This document shows, piece after piece, positions 6,177 to 12,259 of a stretch of DNA of 12,308 nt. The stretch comes from an uncultured Clostridia bacterium (lineage in GTDB: Bacteria; Bacillota; Clostridia; Christensenellales; Borkfalkiaceae): contig CAMNIW010000018.1 of the NCBI GenBank assembly GCA_946540675.1, forward strand, positions 1 through 12,308. Reading direction: 5' to 3'. Numbering within the stretch: position 1 is the first letter of the stretch; every line of letters starts with the position of its first letter. The position numbers and the translations under genes were made by a program. Under the pieces are notes generated by a model. The model made no database searches and was not told the DNA's origin. It was given only the letters and a program-made list of their open reading frames with translations.

Positions 6177-6281
6177 CGCCTTCGCGGCTGACGCCGCGAA
6201 GGCGTAAAAAGGGGGCTTTCGCCCCGCGAAAAACGAGCGATATAAAGTATCGTCTATTTTTGTTTGCGTAAAATATACGCA
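6177..6281 (+). other. Run of four hairpins in the widest intra-operon gap
   Basis: Four perfect inverted repeats follow one another between the last BMC-H stop and the phosphotransacylase start. They are CGCCTTCGCGGC/GCCGCGAAGGCG (6177-6188 and 6193-6204, loop TGAC), GGGGC/GCCCC (6212-6216 and 6221-6225, loop TTTC), CGATA/TATCG (6238-6242 and 6248-6252) and TGCGTA/TACGCA (6265-6270 and 6276-6281). None is followed by a proper T-run (the first is followed by TAAAAA), so a full intrinsic terminator is unlikely. The likely role is RNA stabilisation or processing, or partial termination separating high shell expression from lower downstream expression. Confidence 0.6.
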
Positions 6282-6294
6282 TTTCGGAGAGTAA

Positions 6295-6942
6295 ATGAAC
6301 GCGGCTGAAATAGAGAGAATAACACGTATTATTCTCGATAATATCAACAAAAAAACCGAAGAATCGGCTACGGGTTATACCGTTCCGATAGGCGTTTCCG
6401 CAAGGCACGTACACCTTACGCAGGAAGACGTCGAGACCCTTTTCGGAAAGGGTTATCAACTGACCAAGAAAAAGGATCTTATGGGCGGTCAGTTCGCGTC
6501 CAACGAGCAGGTCACGCTCGTCGGGCTCAAACTCCGCGCGATAGAAAACGTAAGGATCCTCGGACCTGTCAGAAAAGCGTCGCAGGTAGAGATATCCGCG
6601 ACGGACGCCGTTAAACTCGGCGTAAGAGCCCCCCTTCGGGAGTCGGGCAAGATCGAGGGTTCCGCACCGATAGCGGTAGTGGGACCGTGCGGAGCGATAT
6701 ACCTTAAAGAAGGGTGTATCGTCGCAAAAAGGCATATACATATGTCGCCTATGGACGCCGTCAGGGCGGGAGTTAAAAACGGCGATATAGTATCCGTTAA
6801 AGTCGGCAACGAAAGGTCGACCGTCTTTAACAACGTTTTGATAAGAGTAGATCCTACGTTCACGCTCGAAATGCACATCGACACGGACGAAGCCAACGCC
6901 GCCGAGATACGCACGGGTATGACCGCGGAACTAATAAAATAA
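6295..6942 (+). CDS. pduL: Phosphate propanoyltransferase PduL
   Basis: This 215-residue BMC phosphotransacylase converts acyl-CoA and phosphate to acyl-phosphate and CoA, recycling CoA within the shell. Residues 1-19 (MNAAEIERITRIILDNINK) are an encapsulation-type helix, followed by a short linker and two PduL domains. The dimetal zinc site is seen as SARHVHL (H38, H40), E71 in FASNEQVTL, RHIHM (H147, H149) and H194 in LEMHIDTDEANA. The length matches BMC-associated PduL. GGAGAG (6286-6291) sets the start. With the aldehyde dehydrogenase it would release lactyl-phosphate (or propionyl-phosphate), yet no acetate/propionate kinase is encoded in the operon unless the EutP-like protein fills that role. 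Confidence 0.95.
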   Translation: MNAAEIERITRIILDNINKKTEESATGYTVPIGVSARHVHLTQEDVETLFGKGYQLTKKKDLMGGQFASNEQVTLVGLKLRAIENVRILGPVRKASQVEISATDAVKLGVRAPLRESGKIEGSAPIAVVGPCGAIYLKEGCIVAKRHIHMSPMDAVRAGVKNGDIVSVKVGNERSTVFNNVLIRVDPTFTLEMHIDTDEANAAEIRTGMTAELIK

Positions 6943-6955
6943 AGGGTAAAGAGAT

Positions 6956-7225
6956 ATGTTGATCGGGAAAGTCGTCGGATCGGTAGTATCCACGAGAAAA
7001 TGCGACAACCTTGTCGGAAACAAATTTATGATAATCGAGCCGATACCCAGCCTTAAAGTGACGAGCAGGATAGTAGCCGTCGACAAAGTGGGCGCGGGCA
7101 TAGGCGAGATCGTTCTCATAGCGCAGGGAAGCGCGGCGAGAATAGGTTGCGGCGATGAAAAAGCGCCGATCGACGCCGCTATCGTCGGAATAATAGACGA
7201 AGGGCAAAATTTGGATTTGGAGTAA
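6956..7225 (+). CDS. eutN: BMC-P pentameric vertex protein, EutN/CcmL type
   Basis: This 89-residue protein of the EutN/CcmL/PduN family forms pentamers that cap the twelve vertices of the shell. Family marks are the start MLIGKVVGSVVSTRK, the central IEPIPS and IVAVDKVGAGIGEIVLIAQGSAAR, and the C-terminal DAAIVGIIDE. It has two cysteines (C16, C65) but no obvious metal motif. It lies 13 bases after PduL and 10 before the PduS-type gene. It is the only vertex protein in the window, so the encoded shell is formally complete: hexamers, a permuted hexamer, a trimer and a pentamer. Confidence 0.95.
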   Translation: MLIGKVVGSVVSTRKCDNLVGNKFMIIEPIPSLKVTSRIVAVDKVGAGIGEIVLIAQGSAARIGCGDEKAPIDAAIVGIIDEGQNLDLE

Positions 7226-7235
7226 GGCTTATTAA

Positions 7236-8561
7236 ATGGACGTCGCCGCTTTAAGCAAAATTTTAAGAGAAAACGGGGTAGTCGGCGCCGGCGGCGCGGG
7301 CTTTCCTTCGTACGCAAAACTTAATACGAGATGCGAGACCGTTCTCTTGAACTGCGCGGAGTGCGAGCCGCTTTTAAGGCTTCACAGACAACTTCTCGCA
7401 AAAGAAACGGAAGATATAATTTCCGCTTTTGAAGAAGTAAGAAAGGCCGTCAGAGCGAAGGAAGGCATAATTTGCGTCAAGGAGCATTACGTGGACGCGA
7501 TAGAAGCCGTTACGTCGGTCATTTCCGAATATAAAGATTTGAAAATATGCACGCTTCCCCCCGTGTATCCCGCGGGCGACGAAGTGACTATGATATACAG
7601 GGCAACGGGAAAGGTAGTGCGTCCGGGCGGTCTTCCGATAGAAGTCGGCGTCATCGTGTACAACGTTGAAACGATATACAACGCAAAAAGGGCGATGGAA
7701 GGGAGTCCCGTAACGAGCAAACTCGTGACGATCGCGGGCGAAGTCAAAAACCCCGTTACCGTAAGGGTACCGATAGGCGCGAGATTAAGCGAAGTAATAG
7801 AACTCGCGGGCGGAGAAACCGCCGAAGACTGCGTGTTTTGGGTCGGCGGCCCGATGATGGGCGTTATCGCCGGCAAAGATGCGCCGATAACCAAGACCAC
7901 CAACTCGGTATTCGTTTTGCCGAGAGAAAGTTATATAGTAAACAAACTCAAAACCGACAACAAAGTCGAGATGGCGAGAGCCGCCGCGTGTTGTTGTCAG
8001 TGCAGGCTTTGCACCGACCTTTGTCCGAGACACAATCTCGGACATCCGATCGAGCCGCACAAGATAATGCTTGCGACGGCGTGCAACAATTTCAAGGACG
8101 TCAACGCTTTTCTGAATACTTTTTACTGTTGCGCGTGCGGCGTGTGCGAACTTTTCGCCTGTCCGCAGGGGCTGTCGCCGAGAAAACTCATACAACTCGT
8201 AAAAGGCGGACTCAGAGCCAACGGGATAAAATCCGAAAACGCGGTGCAGTCCGCGGTAAATCCCGAGTACGAACTCCGTTCGGTGCCGATAGATCGGCTG
8301 ATAGCGCGGCTCGGCGTAGGCAAATACAGGGCGAAAGCGCCGCTCGACAACGGCAAGAAGACGGGATTCGACGAAGTAAAGATACTTTGTTCCCAGCATA
8401 TAGGCGCGCCTGCCAAGCCGTCCGTAAAGGTCGGAGATCGGGTAAATGAAGGCGACGTTATAGCGACTGCCGCGGACGGGCTTTCGGTAAATATACACGC
8501 GTCGATAGACGGAACGGTGACGGCGGTCACTGAAAGAGCGATAACGATAAAGGCGAAGTAA
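7236..8561 (+). CDS. pduS: PduS-type flavin/iron-sulfur electron transfer protein (RnfC-like)
   Basis: This 441-residue protein is close to PduS in length and domain order. The N-terminal Complex-I 51-kDa-like flavin/NAD domain has GAGGAGFPSYAKL (17-29) and NCAECEPLL (39-47). An SLBB domain follows at about 163-195 (VTIAGEVKNPVTVRVPIGA). Two [4Fe-4S] motifs come next: C253, C256, C259, C263-P and C298, C301, C304, C309-P. A C-terminal barrel-sandwich domain (about 385-441) is like the RnfC N-terminal domain. In Salmonella PduS reduces cobalamin for diol dehydratase reactivation. No B12 enzyme is encoded here, so a general role in passing electrons from NADH, perhaps across the shell through the adjacent Fe-S shell protein, is more likely (inference). 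The start ATG 7236 is supported by the conserved N-terminus; its ribosome site is unremarkable. Confidence 0.92.
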   Translation: MDVAALSKILRENGVVGAGGAGFPSYAKLNTRCETVLLNCAECEPLLRLHRQLLAKETEDIISAFEEVRKAVRAKEGIICVKEHYVDAIEAVTSVISEYKDLKICTLPPVYPAGDEVTMIYRATGKVVRPGGLPIEVGVIVYNVETIYNAKRAMEGSPVTSKLVTIAGEVKNPVTVRVPIGARLSEVIELAGGETAEDCVFWVGGPMMGVIAGKDAPITKTTNSVFVLPRESYIVNKLKTDNKVEMARAAACCCQCRLCTDLCPRHNLGHPIEPHKIMLATACNNFKDVNAFLNTFYCCACGVCELFACPQGLSPRKLIQLVKGGLRANGIKSENAVQSAVNPEYELRSVPIDRLIARLGVGKYRAKAPLDNGKKTGFDEVKILCSQHIGAPAKPSVKVGDRVNEGDVIATAADGLSVNIHASIDGTVTAVTERAITIKAK

Positions 8562-8562
8562 T

Positions 8563-9117
8563 ATGAGCAAAGCGATAGGAATGATTGAATACAAGACGGT
8601 CGCAAAGGGCGTCACCGCGACCGATCTTATGGTCAAGACCGCGGAAGTCGACATAATCGAAGCGCAGACCGTGTGTCCGGGCAAATACATATCCATAGTC
8701 ACGGGCGAACTCAGTGCGGTACGTGCGTCGGTCGACGCCGCGAAGACGGCTTATCCGGCGGATCTTATCGACAGTTTCGTGCTGGGCAACCCCGACGCGA
8801 CCATATTCCCCGCGATAATGGGGACGACCGAAGTCGGATTCGGAAACGTGTCCGCGCTCGGCGTGATAGAGACTTTCGACGCGGCGCAGATAATCGTCGC
8901 CGCCGATAACGCCGTGAAGACGGCGGACGTCAGGCTTATAGAGATAAGGCTTGCGCGCGGTATGTGCGGAAAGTCTTACGTAATGCTCACCGGCGAAGTC
9001 GCCGCGGTTCAGGCGTCTATAGAACGCGCCAAAGAAGCGGTCGCAAACAGCGGTATGTTCTTAGACAGCACGGTAATAGCGAGACCTGACAAAAAACTCA
9101 TAGAAAAAATACTGTAA
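8563..9117 (+). CDS. pduT: BMC-T trimeric shell protein with pore Fe-S cysteine, PduT type
   Basis: This 184-residue protein has two tandem BMC domains (about 1-90 and 95-184), forming a pseudohexameric trimer. In the first domain the pore segment reads VCPGKY with cysteine at residue 38, the same position and context as the cysteine that binds a [4Fe-4S] cluster at the three-fold axis of Salmonella PduT (ICPGKF). The second domain has IGMIE-like VSALGVIETFDAAQIIVAADNAVK and ends STVIARPDKKLIEKIL. It starts one base after the PduS-type stop codon, so the two are translationally coupled. The pair is known to interact in Salmonella, which supports an electron-conducting gate in this shell. Confidence 0.94.
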   Translation: MSKAIGMIEYKTVAKGVTATDLMVKTAEVDIIEAQTVCPGKYISIVTGELSAVRASVDAAKTAYPADLIDSFVLGNPDATIFPAIMGTTEVGFGNVSALGVIETFDAAQIIVAADNAVKTADVRLIEIRLARGMCGKSYVMLTGEVAAVQASIERAKEAVANSGMFLDSTVIARPDKKLIEKIL

Positions 9118-9121
9118 ACAC

Positions 9122-9159
9122 AAAAATTGCAAACCGTCTTGTTTCGATTTGCAATTTTT
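9122..9159. promoter_or_regulatory. Inverted repeat before the DeoR gene: operator or weak terminator
   Basis: AAAAATTGCAAA (9122-9133) is repeated inverted and perfect at 9148-9159, with a 14-base loop and a T-run finishing the second arm. The stem has only two G/C pairs per arm, so as a terminator it would be weak and could lower, not stop, read-through into the regulator and ParA genes. The AACACAAA octamer shared with the main promoter lies at 9117-9124. Autoregulatory binding by the DeoR protein is the alternative. Confidence 0.5.
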
Positions 9160-9175
9160 TCAAAAAGGGTGGAAA

Positions 9176-9943
9176 ATGCTTGCGGTTGAGAGAAAAAACA
9201 GAATACTCGCGATACTACAAAGCGAAAAAAGGGTAGTCGTCGGGGAACTTTCGAAGCGTTTCGACGTATCGGAAGAGACCATACGCCGCGACCTTGAAAA
9301 ACTCGAAAACGAAGGTCTTGTGGTCAAGTCGTACGGCGGCGCGGTTCTTAACGAAGAAAACCAGACCGATATGCCGCTCGCGGTGAGAAAGCGCACCAAC
9401 GTCGAAGGCAAAAAGACGATAGCGGACATCATATCGTCGTTCATAAAGGACGGCGACAGTCTGATGCTCGACAGTTCGTCTACCGCGCTGTTTGTCGCAA
9501 AGAGCATAAAAGACCGCAAGAATATGACGATAATCACAAACTCTCTCGAAATACTCATCGAACTCAAAGACCAGAGAAACTGGAAGATTTTTTCGAGCGG
9601 CGGACTTTTGGGCGAAGATTCACTCGCGCTCGTCGGCAGTCAGGCGGACAAGATGATATCGGGTTTTCACGTCGACGCGTCGATAATATCCTGCAAGGGA
9701 TTCGACATAAACAAAGGTTTTACCGATTCCAACGATATGCACGCGTCTACAAAGCGGGCTATGCTTGCCAATGGCGATAAAAGGGTGCTTGCGGTGGACA
9801 GCAGCAAGTTCAACCGCATTGCGTTCAACGTAGTCGGGGGGCTCGACGATATAGACGTCATCGTCACCGACGTAAAGCCGTCCGAAGAGTGGTTGCAAAA
9901 ATTCAGATTTTCGGGCGTAGAGTGTCTTTATCCGGAGGAATGA
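9176..9943 (+). CDS. DeoR-family transcriptional regulator
   Basis: This 255-residue protein has a DeoR-type winged helix-turn-helix at about residues 4-58 (ERKNRILAILQSEKRVVVGE, then FDVSEETIRRDLEKLENEGL) and a C-terminal sugar-phosphate sensing domain of the phosphosugar-isomerase-like fold. Seen there are MLDSSSTALFVAKSI, IITNSLEI, SSGGLL and CKGFDINKGFT. DeoR proteins generally repress and are released by phosphorylated sugars. In this operon the likely effector is fuculose- or rhamnulose-1-phosphate or a product, and the likely target is the repeat at 382-437 (inference). The start at 9176 is preferred over an in-frame codon at 9149 because AAAGGG (9164-9169) lies just ahead and MLAVERKNRIL matches the family N-terminus. 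The next gene begins 3 bases after its stop. Confidence 0.93.
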   Translation: MLAVERKNRILAILQSEKRVVVGELSKRFDVSEETIRRDLEKLENEGLVVKSYGGAVLNEENQTDMPLAVRKRTNVEGKKTIADIISSFIKDGDSLMLDSSSTALFVAKSIKDRKNMTIITNSLEILIELKDQRNWKIFSSGGLLGEDSLALVGSQADKMISGFHVDASIISCKGFDINKGFTDSNDMHASTKRAMLANGDKRVLAVDSSKFNRIAFNVVGGLDDIDVIVTDVKPSEEWLQKFRFSGVECLYPEE

Positions 9944-9946
9944 TCT

Positions 9947-10726
9947 ATGACGAAGATATTGTGTTTTGCCAACAATAAGGGCGGCAGCGGAAAATCCACT
10001 ACCTGTGCGAGCGTCGCTTACGCCTTTGCCGAGCGCGGCAAAAAAGCGCTCGTTATCGACGGCGATATGCAGATGAATCTCACCCTTTCGTTTTTCCCCG
10101 AAGAGCAGGCTCTGGAGATTGCGAAATCGGAGAAAAATCTCTACTGCGCGATAAAGGAACAAAAGCCGCTCGGTAACTATATTTACAATACGTCATACGA
10201 AAATATCGACATAATACCGTCTTCCACGCTTATGAGTTCGATAGAATTCGAACTGTTTTCCAAGTGGCAAAGGGAGTTTATTTTAAGGAAACTCTTAAAG
10301 GAAGTAAAAGAGAGCGGAGTATACGATTATATACTTATCGACGCTCCGCCGACGCTCGGTTGCTGGGTAATGAACGTCCTGTCGGCGTCCGACAGCGTGA
10401 TAATACCGGTAGAAGCGAGTCCGTGGGGACTTTTCGGACTTGCCAATATGTTCGAGTTTATCGGACAGGTAAAGGAACTTTCGCCCGAATTGAACCTTCT
10501 CGGCGTGGCGGTGACAAAGGTCGACGCGAGAAAAAACTATTTCAGGCAGACTATGGAAACGCTCAGGGGCGAAGACGGGATAAAGGTTTTCGACAGCGTA
10601 ATACATCTCGACAGTTCGGTCGAGTGGGCGCAGGACAACAGTATGCCCGTCGGCGCGTACAAGAAGTCGTCGAGAAGCGCGAAAGAGTATTCGGCGCTTG
10701 CCGAAGAAATACTCTCCGCGTTATAA
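9947..10726 (+). CDS. ParA/Soj-type partition ATPase, candidate BMC positioning protein
   Basis: This 259-residue ParA/MinD-superfamily ATPase has the deviant Walker A NNKGGSGKSTT (9-19) with signature Lys K11 and K16, switch-I region VIDGDMQMNLT (36-46; the usual DxDPQ proline is Met) and Walker B YILIDAPPTLG (128-138). Near the C-terminus KKSSRSAKEYSALAEEIL is typical of Soj-like proteins, in which basic residues contribute to nonspecific DNA binding. ParA proteins form ATP dimers on the nucleoid and move cargo by gradients set up by a partner that triggers hydrolysis. GGAGG (9934-9938) overlaps the end of the DeoR gene, showing co-transcription with the BMC operon and not a chromosomal par locus. 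Proposed role (inference): spreading microcompartments over the nucleoid, as McdA does for carboxysomes. MinD-like or plasmid-derived function is the alternative. Confidence 0.88.
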   Translation: MTKILCFANNKGGSGKSTTCASVAYAFAERGKKALVIDGDMQMNLTLSFFPEEQALEIAKSEKNLYCAIKEQKPLGNYIYNTSYENIDIIPSSTLMSSIEFELFSKWQREFILRKLLKEVKESGVYDYILIDAPPTLGCWVMNVLSASDSVIIPVEASPWGLFGLANMFEFIGQVKELSPELNLLGVAVTKVDARKNYFRQTMETLRGEDGIKVFDSVIHLDSSVEWAQDNSMPVGAYKKSSRSAKEYSALAEEILSAL

Positions 10727-10757
10727 CGGTATAAAAATAATATAAGGAGAATAAAAA

Positions 10758-11165
10758 ATGGCGGTAGGAACGGGAAGCCTTAAAAGGGCTGCGTCGGCAG
10801 GCAAGAAGACCGAGATCTTCGCCGTGCCCGACAATAACGTAGTAGTGATAGGAACCGACTCTCTCGACTATGAGAGAAAGGCGGCGGACAAAAATCTCGT
10901 GAAGTCTGTCAAAGTTTACGGCGTGATATTGCCGATAGTCGTCACGGGCGGGGAAAAATTCAAGGTAGTCGACGGAGCGAAGCGCCTTAACGCGCTTGCC
11001 GAACTCGGCGTAAAGACGGTTAAAGCGGTCGTTATAGACGCCGAAGAAAAGGCGGTGGCGGCGGAACTTAAAAAGTATTCCGAAAAAGCCGTCGATCCGA
11101 GAGAAGAAAAATTCAGACTTATCGAGAGATTGCCGACGGGCGATCTTCCGATATACTTGCTTTGA
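10758..11165 (+). CDS. Minimal ParB N-terminal-fold protein, probable ParA partner
   Basis: This 135-residue protein has one recognisable segment, about residues 46-94, resembling the ParB/Spo0J N-terminal (ParB/sulfiredoxin) fold: LVKSVKVYGVILPIVVTGGE, then KFKVVDGAKRLNALAELGVKTVKAVVI. In ParB the matching box is VDGERRxRAA; here it is VDGAKRLNALA, so the CTP-contacting GERR is altered. The helix-turn-helix and dimerisation domains of true ParB proteins are missing. The N-terminus (MAVGTGSLKRAASAGKK) is basic, Gly/Ser-rich and probably flexible; ParB proteins often use such an N-terminal Lys/Arg segment to stimulate the ParA ATPase. The C-terminus (95-135) is charged and mostly helical. AAGGAG (10743-10748) precedes the start, 31 bases after the ParA stop. 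Likely role: adaptor between ParA and the shell, analogous to McdB but unrelated in fold (inference). Confidence 0.75.
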   Translation: MAVGTGSLKRAASAGKKTEIFAVPDNNVVVIGTDSLDYERKAADKNLVKSVKVYGVILPIVVTGGEKFKVVDGAKRLNALAELGVKTVKAVVIDAEEKAVAAELKKYSEKAVDPREEKFRLIERLPTGDLPIYLL

Positions 11166-11167
11166 TG

Positions 11168-11192
11168 AAGTCGCCCTTCGGGGCGATTTTTT
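11168..11192 (+). terminator. Intrinsic terminator of the BMC operon
   Basis: TCGCCC (11171-11176), loop TTCG, GGGCGA (11181-11186) followed by six T (11187-11192). The stem can be extended with the AAG before and TTT after. It begins three bases past the ParB-like stop codon and is the first hairpin plus T-run after the main promoter, so the transcription unit would be about 10.7 kb. Confidence 0.9.
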
Positions 11193-11253
11193 CTTGTGCG
11201 GCGGCAAAAATCCGCTCTTTTGTTCGCGGCGTGTTTTTCGCGCCCCGACGCGC

Positions 11254-11282
11254 TTGACTTTTTTCTTAATAAGGTCTATAAT
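11254..11282 (+). promoter_or_regulatory. Promoter of the TetR-family gene
   Basis: TTGACT (11254-11259) and TATAAT (11277-11282) are separated by 17 bases, with the predicted start near 11289. The TetR gene is therefore its own unit, insulated from the BMC operon by the terminator at 11168-11192. Confidence 0.8.
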
Positions 11283-11294
11283 CTACATATGTGG
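11283..11294. promoter_or_regulatory. Near-palindrome at the TetR transcription start, possible operator
   Basis: CTACATATGTGG is a 12-base palindrome with one mismatched pair and begins immediately after the -10 box, covering the predicted start point. A bound regulator here would block initiation, as expected for TetR autorepression. The element is short, so chance is possible. Confidence 0.35.
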
Positions 11295-11342
11295 AAAAAC
11301 GGAACTTTTTCCCCCGAAAAAACCGATCAAAGGAGAAAAGCA

Positions 11343-11930
11343 ATGGACACCGCGATAAAGAAGCCCGACAGAAGGGTGATAAAGACCAAAAGGGCGATAA
11401 GAAACGCCTTCGTAAAACTGTTATCCGAAAAAGATTACAACGATATAACGATAAAGGACATAGCGGACGCCGCCGACGTTGACAGAAAGACCGTATACAA
11501 TTATTACAGCGGCATTTTCGAGATCCGCGACGAACTCGAAGACGAACTCATACGCCTTTTGGACGAAGCGATAGAAAAACTCGATTTTCGGAAGAATATA
11601 GGCAATCCGCAGAGATTTTACGAGATATTGACTGAAGTTATCGGCGAAAATCTCGAACTGTACGGCAATCTTCTGAAAATCGAAGCCAAATCGTACGTGA
11701 TAAGGAAGATAGTCGGCATACTTATGGACAAGATGCTTAAAGCGCTGAAAGACAGCCCGTTCGAGATGAGCGACATAAAGAAACTCGATCTGATCGCTCA
11801 GTTTATAACGTCGGGAATGATCTCCGCGTATCAGCAGTGGTACAATTCGGGTATGTCCTTGCCGCTCGAAGAAGTTTCAAAACTTATAGGGACTATAATT
11901 CTTTACGGCATAACCAGTCTCGATAAATAA
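11343..11930 (+). CDS. TetR-family transcriptional regulator
   Basis: This 195-residue protein has an N-terminal TetR helix-turn-helix domain (about residues 11-57): RVIKTKRAIRNAFVKLLSEK, then ITIKDIADAADVDRKTVYNYY. The helical C-terminal ligand domain is typical in size but its effector cannot be inferred; the overall look recalls the DhaS-like branch of TetR proteins. The start at 11343 has GGAG (11332-11335) at good distance and gives the normal length. A longer in-frame reading from upstream of the promoter would start before transcription does and is not credible. It may control itself or the exported-protein gene at 12260; no direct link to the microcompartment is visible. Confidence 0.92.
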   Translation: MDTAIKKPDRRVIKTKRAIRNAFVKLLSEKDYNDITIKDIADAADVDRKTVYNYYSGIFEIRDELEDELIRLLDEAIEKLDFRKNIGNPQRFYEILTEVIGENLELYGNLLKIEAKSYVIRKIVGILMDKMLKALKDSPFEMSDIKKLDLIAQFITSGMISAYQQWYNSGMSLPLEEVSKLIGTIILYGITSLDK

Positions 11931-11976
11931 TAATTTTCCTTATTTTATCTTAAATTTTGAGAATAAAGACGCTTTT

Positions 11977-12005
11977 GCCCGCGAACGTATCGCGGGCATT
12001 TTTAT
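11977..12005 (+). terminator. Intrinsic terminator after the TetR gene
   Basis: GCCCGCGA (11977-11984), loop ACGTA, TCGCGGGC (11990-11997) form an eight-pair G+C-rich stem followed by ATTTTTAT (11998-12005). It lies 46 bases past the TetR stop codon. Confidence 0.9.
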
Positions 12006-12018
12006 ACCCCAAAAGAGA

Positions 12019-12035
12019 TATAAGTATAACTTATA
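12019..12035. promoter_or_regulatory. 17-base palindrome upstream of the exported-protein promoter
   Basis: TATAAGT (12019-12025) and ACTTATA (12029-12035) are perfect inverted arms around ATA. The site is centred about 50 bases upstream of the -35 box at 12078. Its size and symmetry suit a dimeric regulator such as the TetR protein just upstream, but it is wholly A+T-rich apart from one pair. Confidence 0.4.
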
Positions 12036-12077
12036 CCTGCTATAAAAAATAATGAAGACGGAAATTTTCGCAATAAG

Positions 12078-12106
12078 TTGACAACGTAATCGGAAAAATA
12101 TAAAAT
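12078..12106 (+). promoter_or_regulatory. Promoter of the exported-protein gene
   Basis: TTGACA (12078-12083) and TAAAAT (12101-12106) are spaced by 17 bases. The start would fall near 12113, leaving a leader of about 147 bases before ATG 12260. The leader contains AGAATTATTCT (12144-12154), a GGGA/TCCC pairing around it (12131-12134 with 12158-12161), and two mutually exclusive five-base stems, CGGAT/ATCCG (12181-12185, 12194-12198) and ATCGG/CCGAT (12184-12188, 12196-12200). I recognise no riboswitch class. Confidence 0.65.
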
Positions 12107-12259
12107 ATTCTTAATTTATTAGTAGGAAAAGGGATTTTTAACGAGAATTATTCTTATTCCCGACGAGTTTTTACCCGAAACGGATCGGTTCCTATCCGAT
12201 AATCAGACGGCTTATACATAAGATTATTTTATAAATGGAAATCAAGCAGGAGGCAGACA

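Noticed and set aside
7785..8702. 305-codon minus-strand frame opposite the PduS/PduT-type genes
   Set aside because: It crosses the boundary of two tightly coupled, strongly supported genes and has no recognisable motif.
9947..11165. Ordinary chromosomal or plasmid parAB locus
   Set aside because: The ParB-like protein lacks the HTH domain, no parS-like palindrome was seen, and the genes are coupled to the BMC regulator. Not fully excluded without the rest of the genome.
11196..11342. Longer N-terminus for the TetR protein in the same frame
   Set aside because: It would begin upstream of the promoter and adjacent to the operon terminator, and the family-length start at 11343 has a good ribosome site.
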